A DNA stretch of 64,000 nucleotides from Cardinalis cardinalis (Eukaryota; Chordata; Aves; Passeriformes; Cardinalidae). Numbering within the stretch: position 1 is the stretch's first letter; the number at the start of each line of letters is the position of its first letter. The notes below the pieces were generated by a model. That model did not search any database. It was given only the letters and a program-made list of their open reading frames with translations, and was not told where the DNA came from. Positions 49,901 to 60,900 of the stretch are shown here, piece by piece. The position numbers were made by a program, and so were the translations under genes. The stretch covers positions 3,975,719 to 4,039,718 of the forward strand of contig JACDOX010000038.1 of NCBI GenBank assembly GCA_014549065.1. The letters run 5' to 3'.

Positions 49901-52900
49901 TGTAAAGCCTGCAGAAGGGAAGGAAACAAAGTTGAATTAGTCACATGAATGATCAGGGTGGCTGGCCCCATTTCATGAGCTGTAATTAGCACATGAGCTG
50001 TCTGCTCCNCATGAAATCTGAGCCTGGGATGGCTGGGGACAGCGACAAGTCCCTAAAAAGAGCGAGCACAGGAGGCAGGGCACTGCCACACGCCCAGCAC
50101 TCTGCCTGNTGGTCATCAGGCAGCATCTACTTGTGTGTGTTACCAGCTGAGCCTGACCTGCAGCAGAGAATTCCCCTGGCAGAGGTTATTGTGAGCCTGC
50201 GAATGCCATTCCCTCTCCAAGCCCCAAACCATCGGCTGCTGAATGTACAGGAGGCCCTTCATGGGGCTGCTCCAAAGCCACATTGTTTTGGCAGCCAGTC
50301 CGGCTCCCTGGGTGTGACAGCATTGGGGTTTGTCTGATTCCAGTCTGCTGCCTCACAAATTGCTCAGATGGACCCAGAACTGCGCAGGACTGTGGTATGG
50401 GTTGAACCAGAGCATGGGCTCTTTTCCTGCATGGCACTGGATGTGCTCCTGCTGACTGCAGCTAGGTGATAAAAGTTATTTGGAACCAGCAGATAACGAA
50501 GAACTCCAAANACTTGGCATAACTGGCACAAAGGAGCTGTACACTGCTTTGTGCTATGAGTACATTTCACAAGTTTGCTTCTCGTCAAGGTTATTATGTC
50601 TGCCCTGGTGGCAGAGGAGAGCGCACTGTGCAGCTGGGGATTCCACTCAGCTGTCCCTGCAGCAGCACACTGGCACTGCAGAAGTGTGGGGAAGAACAGG
50701 AGCCAGGGACAGAAGGTATTGTGCAGGCTCCTGTTCCCTTTGCTTCCCACCCCAGAGCTGAAGCACCCATAACCAGCCAGATGCTGCTCAGAAATCCTTT
50801 GCCTGTGATATGCTCTGTCCCTCCTCCAAGTGAAACCTTCAAACAGTGTTCCCTGCAGTACTTCTTGCTGGCTCTAAGCTCCTCAGCAAAGCATCAAGCA
50901 CCTTCTCACCCATTTCAACAGGCGTTTGAGGACACCAGCAGTTCAATGCATGAGACAGCTTAGGCTCAGCAGAAAGCAATGCAAGATATCCCTTCTTCCA
51001 ACTTCATTTCAGTTCACAAACTCACAGGCCCAAATCAGCACCCTGTACAAGCCTCATGCTTTTACTTTCCTTGAGAGAACTTCAGCACCAGGTCTGTCAG
51101 GACTTCACCATTTAGCTGTATCCTTCCCCCAAAGCCTGAGAGCACAGCATGCATTCTAGAGAGACCAGAGATATGGCTCCAAACCTAATTCAAGGACGGT
51201 GATGGACACNGACTGCGCTGACACAGTGGTGTGGGTATGTGTGTCTCTGAACTCCTGCTCCTTTCCCGTGAATCGGCTCAAATTCTCAGGGATCAAGTGA
51301 CTCTTCAACTGCTGTGTTTGCCCCTTTTCCTCCAGACAGAGGAGGTACAGAAGACAAGGCAATGCCTTTTTGAGAAGCACAACCTTGCAGGGACCCACAG
51401 AGCCCACAGAGGGGTGCAGCAACACCTGCAAGGTGGGATCCAAAAGGTTGTGGTGATTTTTCTGGTATATTGTTTTGCATCTGCCTCTCTTCCTCACCCA
51501 GGAGCCTCACTTACTTGCTCCCTCTTTACAGTCTCGACTTTTCCTGGTCCTCATGCTTAAAATAACCCCCATCCATAAAAAACATCTTTGTCATCTCTGT
51601 GCTACACTGTTACTTTCTATCCCTTGCCTGCCCTCACTCACTGAAATAACCTGCCTGTATCCCTTTTGGTATTGCTATAATTACTAGTTATTTTAGACTT
51701 CCAGGGTAAGGAGAGAGCTCACTTGGTGGTTTCTTCTCCATTCTCTCACTTAGAGACAATTCACCTGCTTGGAATTAGATTTTCCATTTTGAAAATGGAA
51801 AAAAGCTTCTCTTAGCTCCTAGATGGAGACATAGTGGATTTCCCTTTCCAGAGGGGAATCTGAACTATGATACTTTATCACTCTTTGGAAATTTTCCCAC
51901 TGGTGTTTAAAAAAACTCACCACACAACAGAAGCAAATACAAAAACCCCCAAACAAGTGGGTCTGTATTCCTCCTGGGAAGAGACATCACAGTGCAAAAA
52001 CAGGAGAGGCAACTTTTATGACTAAATCTCAGAACTGTGAGTAAGAAACTAGAAAACCTACTCCTCTGCAACTGACTCATTCTGTGACAGATCACTGAGA
52101 TTATCTGAGCATTGCTTTCCTAGTCAGCAAAATAAATGGGTCTCACTAGATTAACATTCATGAAGGAATTTGAGAACGTTGCTGCAGTGGCCACAGAGGA
52201 CTTTTTTTTCTTCCTTAGCCTTCATCTAAAGCTATTTTAGACTTTATCAGCTATATCAAGCATACGTGACTTTGCCCAAATAATTTACAAGGACGCAGCA
52301 TTATCTTTCTGCAGACAGCCCAGGGCAGCAGCACTGTGCAGGTTTGGTGATCAGGCTCAGGGGTTGGACACGCAGCTGACACAGACCTACCAAACGAGTT
52401 TGGGGAAGTCATGTTTGCATCTCAAATTAAGCAGGGAAGATAGCATTTATCCACATCCCCAGGATGCTGATAGGCAATGTTCAAAAGGAGAAAATATTCA
52501 TATTTTCAATCACCACCCCTTTCAAGTCCTCCAGAGAGTTCCTTTCTCACACGCTGTAATTCCTCCANTTCTTTGGACTCCCATAACCCCCATCAACCCC
52601 CAGTCAGTAAGAACTCCCTAGAGTCACACCTCTGCTTCTCACCTCCTCTCGGACACTTTTGAAATATCTTTTCTTTTTTCCTCTTCTTTGCTGTTGGTTT
52701 GTTGCTTGGGAATCCCTTATTTAATTGAAACCAAGCCTTGAGGTATAACCCACTTACAATCTGGTTACTAAACTGACCAGAAGGTTGGTGAGGCAACTTT
52801 CAGATTGCCTCTACCCAAACACAAGGACATATCTGATACACTCACTGAGGGAACAGAGCATTCATTCAGGAAAGGGCAGGACACGGCTTCTCTTAGAACA

Positions 52901-54635
52901 TGTGATGAAACATGTGATGTTCTGGGTGTATGTTGAAGATCATCTGGAGGATTTTGATAACGCAAAGTCTTCTCTGATGATCCTTCCACCATCTGGCTGT
53001 AATGGATCTCACCCATCTGTCCCAACACCAGAGTGGCACATCACAATGCCCCTGACACACTTTGGGACAGTGTTAGGGTAGCCTCTAAAGTCATTATAAT
53101 AAAAGCATTAATTAAAGCAGCTGCTTGCTCNGTTCCCACCCCTCGCACAGCCTCCTATTCACCCGTGCAAGGACACCAAAAAGACTGAATGTGGGACTAG
53201 ATGTTCACAGCAAACAGCAAGGGTCTGACAAGCAGTAAACAGCAAGAATGAGCAAGCGCATAAACTTACAAGTGGAGAGTTTAAATAGGCATCAGCCTTC
53301 AAGCATAATTTCAAGGCTCTAAGGCAGTACAACACGGGAACAGAGAGTCTTCATTCTAAGCATTTTAAGAACTACATCCCTGCTCTGACATCAGTATGGC
53401 TGTTGAGGTGTTCTTCTCTCTAACTGCGGCATCTCTGCTCCACTTTCTCAGGCCACATCCTTCTCCCATGTTCTCCATCTGCCCTGAGCACAGAGACTGC
53501 AGGACACCCATCATGTGCCCGTGGGCCTGCCAGGGCACAGGGTGGGTGCTGCGCTCATTGCTGGAGCTGGTGCTCCATGCTGTGAGCCACAGCCAGATGG
53601 AAGAGCTCGTGCTGCAGGAGCCAGGGCATGGCCCTGCCAGGCACTGCTTCTCCCACGCCTCAGTGNGGGGAGGCTCAGGGCGGGCATACACCCCCAGCTG
53701 CCCAGCGCTTGAATCCTTCGGGGAGGGGAGACTGGTCCCACTGGGCAAGCCCAGCCTGAGGCTGCTGTCCCCGCAGCCCCTCTGTCCCCACAGCCCTCAC
53801 TGACCCCGCTGTCCCTGTAGCCCCGCTGTCCCCATAGCCCCGCTGCCCTCACTGACCCCGCAGCCCTGGCTGACCCTGTCCCACAGCCCCGCTGTCCCTG
53901 TAGCCCCGCTGTCCCCGTAGCCCTGCTGTCCCCGTAGCCCTGCTGTCCCCGCAGCCCTCACTGACCCCGTCCCGCAGCCCCTCTGTCNCCGCAGCCCCGC
54001 TGTCCCCGCAGCCCTCACTGACCCCGTCCCGCCGCCCGTCTGTCCCCGCAGCCCCGCTGTCCCCGCAGCCCTGGCTGACCCCGTCCCACAGCCCCGGGGT
54101 CTCGCGGCCGCCCCTCGTGCCACCGCGGCTCACGCGCCCCGTTCCCGCCCGGCCGCGATAGGCTGCCCTGGCTGGAGCCCAGCCAATCAGCAGCTCCCCG
54201 AAGCCCCCGAAGAGGCGCGGGCGGGAATGGCCCCAAGCCAATCACGGGGCTCGGCGGTGCGGGGGGCGTGGCGCGGACCACCGGCCTGCGGCCCCTTTAA
54301 GTGAGCAAACTTCACCTCGCCACCTCGAGACCCCCTCGCGCACGGATTGGCTGGCGGGGCCCCCGACGGAGCCGCCTCGGGCTGCGCGCCCGCTATTGGT
54401 CGGCAGCACGCGTCAGTCAGAACAGAACTCTCTCCTGATTGGCCAGCGCGCAGCTGGTCCCGCCGCGGAGGCGGGGGCCGGCGTTTCCCCGAGGAAGGGT
54501 CCGGCGGACGCCCCCGGGGGCGCGGGGCCGGACGGGCGAGCGGGGGTGCAGGGAGGGTCGGGGGGTGCGGGTGCGGCTCTCACCGATGCGCTGCCCCACG
54601 GGGGAGCTGAAGGGGTTCCCCAGCAGAAAGTCCAT
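34920..54635 (-). CDS. TOM1: TOM1 (target of Myb1), endosomal VHS/GAT adaptor, complete, 15 coding exons
   Basis: TOM1 is a cytosolic adaptor that binds ubiquitin, Tollip/endofin and clathrin on endosomes and helps sort ubiquitinated cargo. Exons are 54584-54635, 47033-47117, 45223-45301, 44908-45057, 44663-44797, 44268-44414, 43210-43326, 42628-42761, 41957-41990, 41289-41397, 40168-40288, 37768-37843, 35551-35610, 35174-35210 and 34920-35068. All introns are GT-AG with phases that close; the total is 1485 nt, 494 codons, close to human (492 as I recall). It starts [17 protein letters not shown]. The VHS domain spans exons 1-5 ([17 protein letters not shown], then [17 protein letters not shown]). 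The GAT domain is in exons 7-9 ([20 protein letters not shown] and [20 protein letters not shown]). Exon 9 is only 34 nt. Exon 10 carries the clathrin-box-like SLIDLGPN. The C-terminus ends EDDAMFAL. The 7.5-kb first intron contains a minisatellite and a second CCAAT-rich segment. No frame break is seen. Confidence 0.97.
38621..38860 (-). CDS. Unrecognised membrane-protein-like ORF inside TOM1 intron 11
   Basis: I do not recognise this protein. On the minus strand a frame is open from the codon after a TAG (38861-38863) to a TGA at 38621-38623. From its only upstream in-frame ATG (38819-38821) it gives 66 residues. It has a basic N-terminus (VRQCLRHFK), one strong hydrophobic helix at about residues 15-36 ([20 protein letters not shown]), then a charged aromatic tail ([20 protein letters not shown]). 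About three quarters of codons end in G or C, with repeated TTC, CTG, CCC, CAC, AAG and GAG. This looks like real coding sequence rather than random intron. It lies between TOM1 exons 11 (40168-40288) and 12 (37768-37843), same strand. It could be an alternative terminal exon of TOM1, an exon of a nested gene, a small membrane protein of its own, or a fragment of a retrocopy. No AATAAA is seen just downstream. Function is unknown. Confidence 0.45.
   Translation of the reverse strand, partial: QSLWGLFLTPPCFMCVSVRQCLRHFKPFLPFFLISGMIAALYFILDAIVHSGPFTDEHFFEKFERRWPKPLAPNKNSST
45485..45600 (-). repeat. CR1 LINE 3'-end fragment in TOM1 intron 2
   Basis: The sequence is the reverse complement of the CR1 terminus: an end motif GATCACAGAACCATTTAGGT followed by the TTGGAAAAGACCTT block and the GTCCAACCATAAACCTAACA region, then decay near 45600. 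It lies in the 1.7-kb intron between exons 2 and 3 of TOM1 and is about 115 bp long, a strongly 5'-truncated copy. Confidence 0.88.
53764..54093. repeat. GC-rich minisatellite with a 17-bp unit in TOM1 intron 1
   Basis: A 17-bp unit of the form GCTGTCCCCGTAGCCCT is repeated with substitutions. Starts of GCTGT at 53891, 53908, 53925 and 53942 are spaced exactly 17 bp. Flanking copies are mixed with a longer variant containing CCCTCACTGACCCCG. The gene strand is G-rich (runs of GGGG every unit), so the transcribed intron could form G-quadruplexes. Because 17 is not a multiple of 3 the repeat opens all frames and creates spurious ORFs on both strands. Confidence 0.92.
54183..54442 (-). promoter_or_regulatory. 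TOM1: CCAAT-box array in CpG island, candidate second TOM1 promoter
   Basis: Within the CpG island, but 140-450 bp downstream of the TOM1 start codon, there are five CCAAT boxes: CCAAT on the plus strand at 54183-54187 and 54238-54242, and ATTGG (CCAAT on the gene strand) at 54346-54350, 54395-54399 and 54438-54442. A TTAAAG on the gene strand lies at 54295-54300. This arrangement is typical of a promoter, so transcripts with a different first exon may start here. From memory, the chicken TOM1 gene was described with two promoters giving different N-termini, one Myb-responsive. I could not map that alternative first exon. Confidence 0.5.
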
Positions 54636-54950
54636 CGCCGCCGCCGCCGCGCCGCGATCAGCTGACGCTGCCGCCGCCGCTCACGTGACCGCGCGCCGGC
54701 CGGGGCGGGCCCCGCCGGGCCCCGCTGTGACGCCACCGGCTGCCGCCCGGACCGGCCCCGCCGCGCCACGGGCTGAGGGAGGCGCGGGGCGGCCGCGCTG
54801 CCGGGGTAGGGCCGTGTGCAAGCCGACCGGTTCCTGGTCCCGCTGGCCCTTAGCCCCGGGCGCAGGAACCGAGGGGCTCCCGCCGAGAGCCGCCGCCGCT
54901 TTCTGCAACCACGCCGAGCTCGTGCAGGACTCCCGCGAGCCTGAGCGATG
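54636..54950 (-). promoter_or_regulatory. TOM1: TOM1 CpG-island promoter with a CLEAR-like E-box
   Basis: The DNA is extremely GC- and CpG-rich and lies directly upstream of the TOM1 ATG (54633-54635). There is no TATA box. TCACGTGAC at 54681-54689 (GTCACGTGA on the gene strand) lies 46-54 bp upstream of the ATG and matches the core of the CLEAR/M-box element used by TFEB/MITF-family factors and also bound by USF. TOM1 acts on endosomes, so lysosomal-type control is plausible but only inferred. Confidence 0.65.
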
Positions 54951-55009
54951 CCCAAACCCCGGAGAGCCTGTGGCGATGAGGTTTTAGTTTTCCATAGCCC
55001 GATGTGAGT

Positions 55010-55235
55010 AGGAAGGACTCCCGATACTCCCGGTAGGAGTTAGGAAGAAATTTTTTCCTGTGAGGGCGATGAGGCACTGGGACAGGTTGCCGAGAGCTGT
55101 GGATGTCCATCCTTGGAAGTCTTCCAGGTCAGGTTGGATGAGGCTTTGAGCAAATTTTTTGTGGAAGGTGTCTCTGTGGCAGGGGTGTTGGAGATGATCT
55201 AAGGTCCCTTCCAACCCAAANCATTCTTTGACTCT
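55010..55235 (+). repeat. CR1 LINE 3'-end fragment upstream of TOM1
   Basis: This copy is in plus orientation. It shows TAGGAAGAAATTTTTTCCTG, the block CACTGGGACAGGTTGCC, the GGATGTCCATCCTTGGAAG region and the terminal AAGGTCCCTTCCAACCCAAA followed by a degraded end motif. It lies about 0.4 kb upstream of the TOM1 start codon, between TOM1 and the HMGXB4 3' end. Confidence 0.88.
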
Positions 55236-56700
55236 ACGCAGGGTGGTTGGCATGTTCTGGGACGTGCTCCTGGCCTAAGCAACTGCCCTGCCCAAGCTGA
55301 GGCTGCAATCAACCAACACCCATACCTGGAAAATGGGGACGTGTTAATAACCAGCACAAATCCTGCTCTAACGCTGCCACGCCTGACTTCCTGCATCACA
55401 CACCTGAGTCCCGTGTACTGGTGTCACCTGAACGCCAGGAAGCTGAACTGAGGTGAGGCAGCAGGGAACACAAATGCCCTGGTGTTACCTGCAGTGCTCC
55501 ATGCTACATCTCCCTTCTGGGGGGTGCCAAGCAGTCAGGAACCTGAGTGATAATTTGGGTAACCGGTGTTGCTGGAAACAGTACAGCTTGCCTGCCAAGT
55601 GAGTGAGTTTAGGAGGGTTAGGATTGGACGTGTTTTGCTGAGAAACAGTAAATACAAGTAGTAACAACAGCTGCAGAAAACAGCACATGCCAGAAATAAA
55701 TGACAATACTCCAGAAGTTTTACAAAAAAATTATATTGTAAGTACAGTACAAAAAAAGTCTGTGTATAATTGTAATGTAATCTGGACCAAACAGCAAAGA
55801 AATAACAAAAATATAAAAACTGCTAAGTCTTGACAAAGTTTCCCTATAGTACCAAATACCACAAGATACAGATTATACAAAGTNTACAAATTTTAATAAA
55901 AATACAATACACCAGGGTGTGTGTTTTTCACTCTTCAAGAGTTTTCAGTTGTACAGAGGACAAAGCTAAGGTTGATCCCCTTCTGTTTCTTCAAAAGCAG
56001 ATCTACCCCTTCACCACAATGCTCTCAACTGTGAAGGGCTGGAAAGAGCCAGTTATTTTGTGCTGCTCACAACAGCAGATGCTTTAGTATGGGCCAGGGT
56101 CTGAAGCAGGATTGGAATGCCTCCTTCCTGGCCCTTCCTATTTCCAGGCTCAATGGGATTTGTCCTAAGCTGTTTTAACATGTGTTCTGGCCTGGTGGAC
56201 TGAGAACCTTCTGTGCCTCCTCTGCTGAGAAAACCCCTCACTGCACTGAGAAGAGTTCTGTAAGAGACAGACTACCTTGTACAGGCACATCTGGGGAATA
56301 NGTGGCAAAGAGGCATGGGGAGAAAAATCCTCCACACCCCAGGATTTAATTTACTTCTGATTTGGGACTCAGCCACAATGAAGGACAGCTCGCTTTCAAC
56401 TGTCCTAAAAACCAGAAGCTAGACTTACTTGGAAGTAAAAAATGNCTCTTCTCTAATTTTAAAACTTTCTTGTTACAGAGCTGATAAGGCCTGAGTCAAA
56501 TGATATTTTAGTTGTTCTGCCCACCTTCACAAGATAGCCTATTTCTACAAACTCTTAGAATCTTCCTGGTGTTTCTTTACACAATGCCCATGCTTACTAC
56601 TATACATAGAGTTGATTCCTGCAGGAAGTGAGCTGAGACAAACTTGATTCACATTTTTCACACGCTGTTGGCTGAGGGAGGAATTTTTGCTTTTAAATTA

Positions 56701-56735
56701 TGTATATATATATATAAATACATACACACACACAA
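56701..56735. repeat. TA/CA dinucleotide microsatellite
   Basis: A short (TA)n run passes into (CA)n over about 35 bp in the inferred HMGXB4 3' UTR, with a looser CACATA-rich stretch at 56806-56830. Confidence 0.85.
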
Positions 56736-57485
56736 AGAGAAATATACAGGATAAATTAAAATCTGTTACAGATATTGGTAAAAGTTAAATACATGTGATA
56801 TGAACACCACATACACATACATACACACAGACAAAAGCCTAAACAGGAATCAAGTGTTCTCCTGCTGCTCCTTTTCCAGAAGAGCAGAAAACCAAACTCC
56901 AAGTATGTGGCTGGAAGGAAGGGAAACCAGTCAATCCACCCACATGTGCCTTACTTGCCTCAAACTGGCCACTGGTCGCTGCCTTGCAGCAGCACCACAG
57001 CTCCTGCAATAGTGCTGGTGAGAGAGATGGTGGATGGACCATTTCACAAAACAGGTGCAAGATGGGTAGAAGCAATCCAAGCTTTTCCCATCTGCTTCTC
57101 TACTCCTTTCCATCAAAGCAGGCTGACCATGCCGTGGAAAAACCAGCAGGAGGTTCATTCTCTCAAGCCAATGCAATGGGTTGATACATTGTGCTAATAA
57201 TGATTTGAGTCCACAAGGAAAAAATAAACTTGTTGTCATCTACTTCACTTCAAATACCAGCTACCAGACCAGCCAGCCAACACTGACAACTTTCAGTTAT
57301 TACTGACTGAGGCTTGAGGGTTGGAGAAAGTGACCAAGAGGCAAAAAGCTATCCAGCTTTTCCCTCAAGAAGTGTGTTTTAAACAGAAATAGTTACAAAT
57401 AGGGCTGGTGAAGAATTCAGTTCTATTCCCTGGTCCAAAATGTGTCATCTCTACCTGCCCACAGAAATACTTTTGTTTAGGCAGG

Positions 57486-57715
57486 GACAGCAGGAGATAT
57501 TCTGGTCCATCTCCCTGCTTAAAGTAAGTCCAACTAGAGCAAGCTGCTCGTTCAGTTTTTTGAACATCACCAAGGAAGGAGGGTCAAGAACCTCTCCGGG
57601 CCACCTGTTTCAATGACCCCTCTCATGGTGACAGCTTTCTTGTTTATATTGAGAAGCCCATTCTCTGTTTGCTTCCCCCACTAAATATGAATTTAAGGCA
57701 AATATCTCAAAAGCT
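57486..57715 (-). repeat. Old CR1 LINE fragment in the HMGXB4 3' UTR
   Basis: Degenerate matches to the reverse complement of CR1 are visible. There is a block like CTCCCTGCTTAAAGTAAGTC plus CAACTAGAGCAAGCTGCTC, then AACATCACCAAGGAAGGAG, AACCTCTCCGGGCCACCTG and a TTCAATGACCCCTCTCATGG block, in the CR1 order. Divergence is high, so the insertion is old. Confidence 0.65.
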
Positions 57716-57962
57716 TTCTGAATTCTTCATACAAAATACTTTCAGACTGGAGGACATTTCACCCACCAACACAAAAGGGTTTTCTCAGCTTAAGTTCACA
57801 ACTTTTCATAAAATAGAAGTCAAATAGTTACAATCCTATGTATATACTATACACATATAAAACTTTAAAAGCCTCCACATGGAGCCCCTTGGGAACGTTG
57901 GTGTAGTGCACTTACACAAGTCAGTTACAGAGAGGCTGAGTACATCCCAGGATCCTTTCCCA

Positions 57963-60900
57963 TCAAAGTCCAGGCATGATGTAGGCAATGTTGTCTAGTG
58001 TGTTTGACTGAGAAAAGAAATTCGGTGGTTTTTAGTGTCAGGTAATAACTCGACATCTTTGAAAAATGGCACAGGTGAGGGCACTAAGCACAATTACTTG
58101 GGTTACAAGTTATCATAGGATGAGACAACCAAAGCTGCCTATTGATCACCTCTAATAGGGTGTCAGATGGCAAAAAGAAGTGCCCTTCAGTTTTTCTTGG
58201 AAAACGTAACAGAATTTTGAGAGTAGGAATCCTTCTCATGCCCATCAGAAAAAAAAGACCCAGCTGTATGTTTTTCAGATGCAGTGTTTCAGTAAGCTCA
58301 AGCCTGTGGCTGGATAGCTGAAGGAGGCCTTAGGAGCAGCACCTTTAACTGAGAGATGGAGGAGCTGGATCTGCACCAGTTGTGATTCTAGAATTTAGCA
58401 ATGCCACCTACTGTCTCAAATATAAATTGCAACACAACTGCTGGGGTTTATCCATGTCTCAGAACACCACTGTTGTTATGTACCTGACTGTGAAAATCAG
58501 ATTTATTATCAGCTCCTGAACAGGGCTTTTCAGAAGTGAAGCGTAGCTGCCATAATTCACCTAAAGCTCCATTGCTCCTTGTAACAATAAGTTGATCGAG
58601 TTTCTAATAAACGCACCACTGGTCATGTGGCGTCACTGCTCTGAATAAACTTGGCAAGCAGGAAGGAAAAAAAGCATCAGGTTTTCCATGGCTTATGATG
58701 GGAACACCCCACTGACTCAGCTTTTGTGCATAGAGCCAGTTTGNGGGTGTTCACAGACTAAATTTTCAGCTTTGTTCCTGTTCCTGTTGTTGACAGTCCA
58801 TTTTTGTAATGAATAAANGTTTGGGCTGCCCTATTATGACATGTCAATTCATATCCCATTTTCGTTGCCCTCTCTGCCAGATGTGTTTTTAATCTCTTAA
58901 GTTTTGCAGACTATTTTTTAATTTTTGCTCCTCTCCTTTGCTGCTTTATTCATGTCTCCTGTAGGAAGTATGACTCCTGATGACTGCTGCCATCTTAATC
59001 TATGTCCACACCAGGCTACACAGATGCCATGAGCTGTTGCTAAATCAGGACTCAATATTAAGAGTAGCTTAAAGAAGAAAAGAAACTGTAGTTATGCATC
59101 TCCTTAAGAGAGAGACTATTCTTCCTTTCTCAGAGAACGTTTCAGCCACTTGTAAAAGGTCCTACACTATCACATTAGGAATCCTGAGATCACAAATTGG
59201 TTTTTATGCTACTGAAGGAAAAACAGCTTGTGTGATAAAGAGCAGCTTGAAGGTGGTTTTATTTTTATGGAAAATTAGAAGTTTCAAAAATATTGGTTTA
59301 CTTTTATTGGATTTAGATTGATTGACTCCATCATGACTAAAACAGGACCTACCCACACTGCAATCCATGCTACAAATATTAGGTCAGTTGCCAGTGGGAG
59401 AAAAAAAGGTTGCACAACGTTGTACAATGGTAATATCTGTAAGAATTTCAATAAATCTTTCTCTATAAAAGCCCATGACCAAGACAAATTTTCTTATTGC
59501 ATTGGAATTATAGTTAGATTACACTGATTAATCAAAAAAAGCTCTAATTGTAATCTACTGAAATTAACAGTGCTAGAAAGAAAAGAACCACAAAGAACTC
59601 ACCAAAACATGTTTTGGGCAGCCATTCAACTCAGGCAGTTGTGTGGTCAGACATGCCAACGGGCCCAAAGCACAGATAATTGAGTCTAGGAGTACTGACA
59701 AACTTCCAGAAACAGCCACCATTCCCTGGTAACGAGGGAAGAAAANAATTGGATAGGGATGAGTAGTGGAAATTGCACTTCTTTCTCAACTGTATCCACT
59801 CTCATGCAGATACTGTATCTTCACTCCTCCAGTCCACTTTCACTATTTACACAGTAACAAAACTCTGACTTGTGCTTCACAGAGACTGCTCGCTCGTAAA
59901 CTTTAGATTTCAGTAGGCAACGAACTGGTGCAAGATAAAGGTAAGAATCTACAGAAAACACCACAAAGTTGTCAGTTGCATAAAACACTAATTCTATAAA
60001 TTTTTGTAATATATTTTCTGTGCCATTTTGTACCATGTTTTTGTTAACCACACGAGTCCTAATGACAATAGTTGTTTTAGTTTTGAAGGTAAAGAAATGC
60101 CAAGCCTGTAACAAATGCTTCAGCCACTGTTATACTTTCAAGGAAAGGGAATTTGTCTGTGTGCTTTTCTGGGCTCTGTTTGTTCCTCTCATGATCTCAA
60201 ATCAGTCATACCAAAACCAAAATGCAAGAACATTTATTTCACCGTTGATAAAATAAGCAAGCATAGTGGGGTGAGATTATCATGCTACTCATAAAACTCA
60301 GTGATATTATTTGAGACAAAAATATTTTCCCCTTAGAGGCTGGGCTGAGTTCTCTGTGAANGGGCATTCACAGAGTCACTGTCATTTAACAGCAGGAAAC
60401 CATTATAATGTGACATTATGTTACCAGGTAAGTTGAAATAATTGTAGCCCCTATCCAAAGCACTGGCAATATGACACCACCAGAAAACTAGAGGACATGC
60501 AAGAAACTTCTTGGGAAAGGGTGACAGTTTTTTAAAAAGTAGAACAGTAACAGAATCTGACCACAGACTGACTAAATAGCAAGGAAGTACCAAATCCAAG
60601 ATGAACATACAGCAAGAAAAGATTGAAGAGTTTGCTGAAACACAAATTGGTTTCAAGGACTAGAGCTGCAAAGCACCTGTCTTTCTTTGATGCCTACTGT
60701 TTACTGAGGCCTTTTATTTCACTGAGAATAAAGAGCNACCTCTAGTTTCTCTTCCTAGCAGAAGTTAAATTTTTAAGAAAATAAAATAATCATTCCCTTG
60801 AATGCATTGTGTAGATTACAGGACATCACTGTGACATNGCTGGTTACAAGCTCACCTCTGTTTCCTGCAGTCTGTGTCCAATGAGGCTCAGAGATTCACC

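Larger units (their letters stand above)
55700..57962 (-). other. HMGXB4: HMGXB4 3' untranslated region (approximate end)
   Basis: Downstream of the HMGXB4 stop codon (57963-57965) lies about 2.2 kb of AT-rich DNA without open frames of interest. No AATAAA is seen on the minus strand; the best hexamer is ATTAAA at 55892-55897, followed by a very A/T-rich stretch to about 55720. The region contains a TA/CA microsatellite and an old CR1 piece. The boundary is inferred from composition and the hexamer only. Confidence 0.45.

Noticed and set aside
53764..54093. CRISPR-like regular repeats
   Set aside because: Units are contiguous with no unique spacers, and the setting is an intron of a vertebrate gene.
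53511..54281. Several long repetitive open frames on both strands
   Set aside because: They come from the 17-bp minisatellite, whose unit length is not a multiple of three, so every frame is open. The Gly/Arg/Ala repeats are artefacts.
54413..54955. 180-codon frames on both strands around the TOM1 start
   Set aside because: These are CpG-island artefacts. The only supported coding part is TOM1 exon 1, 54584-54635.
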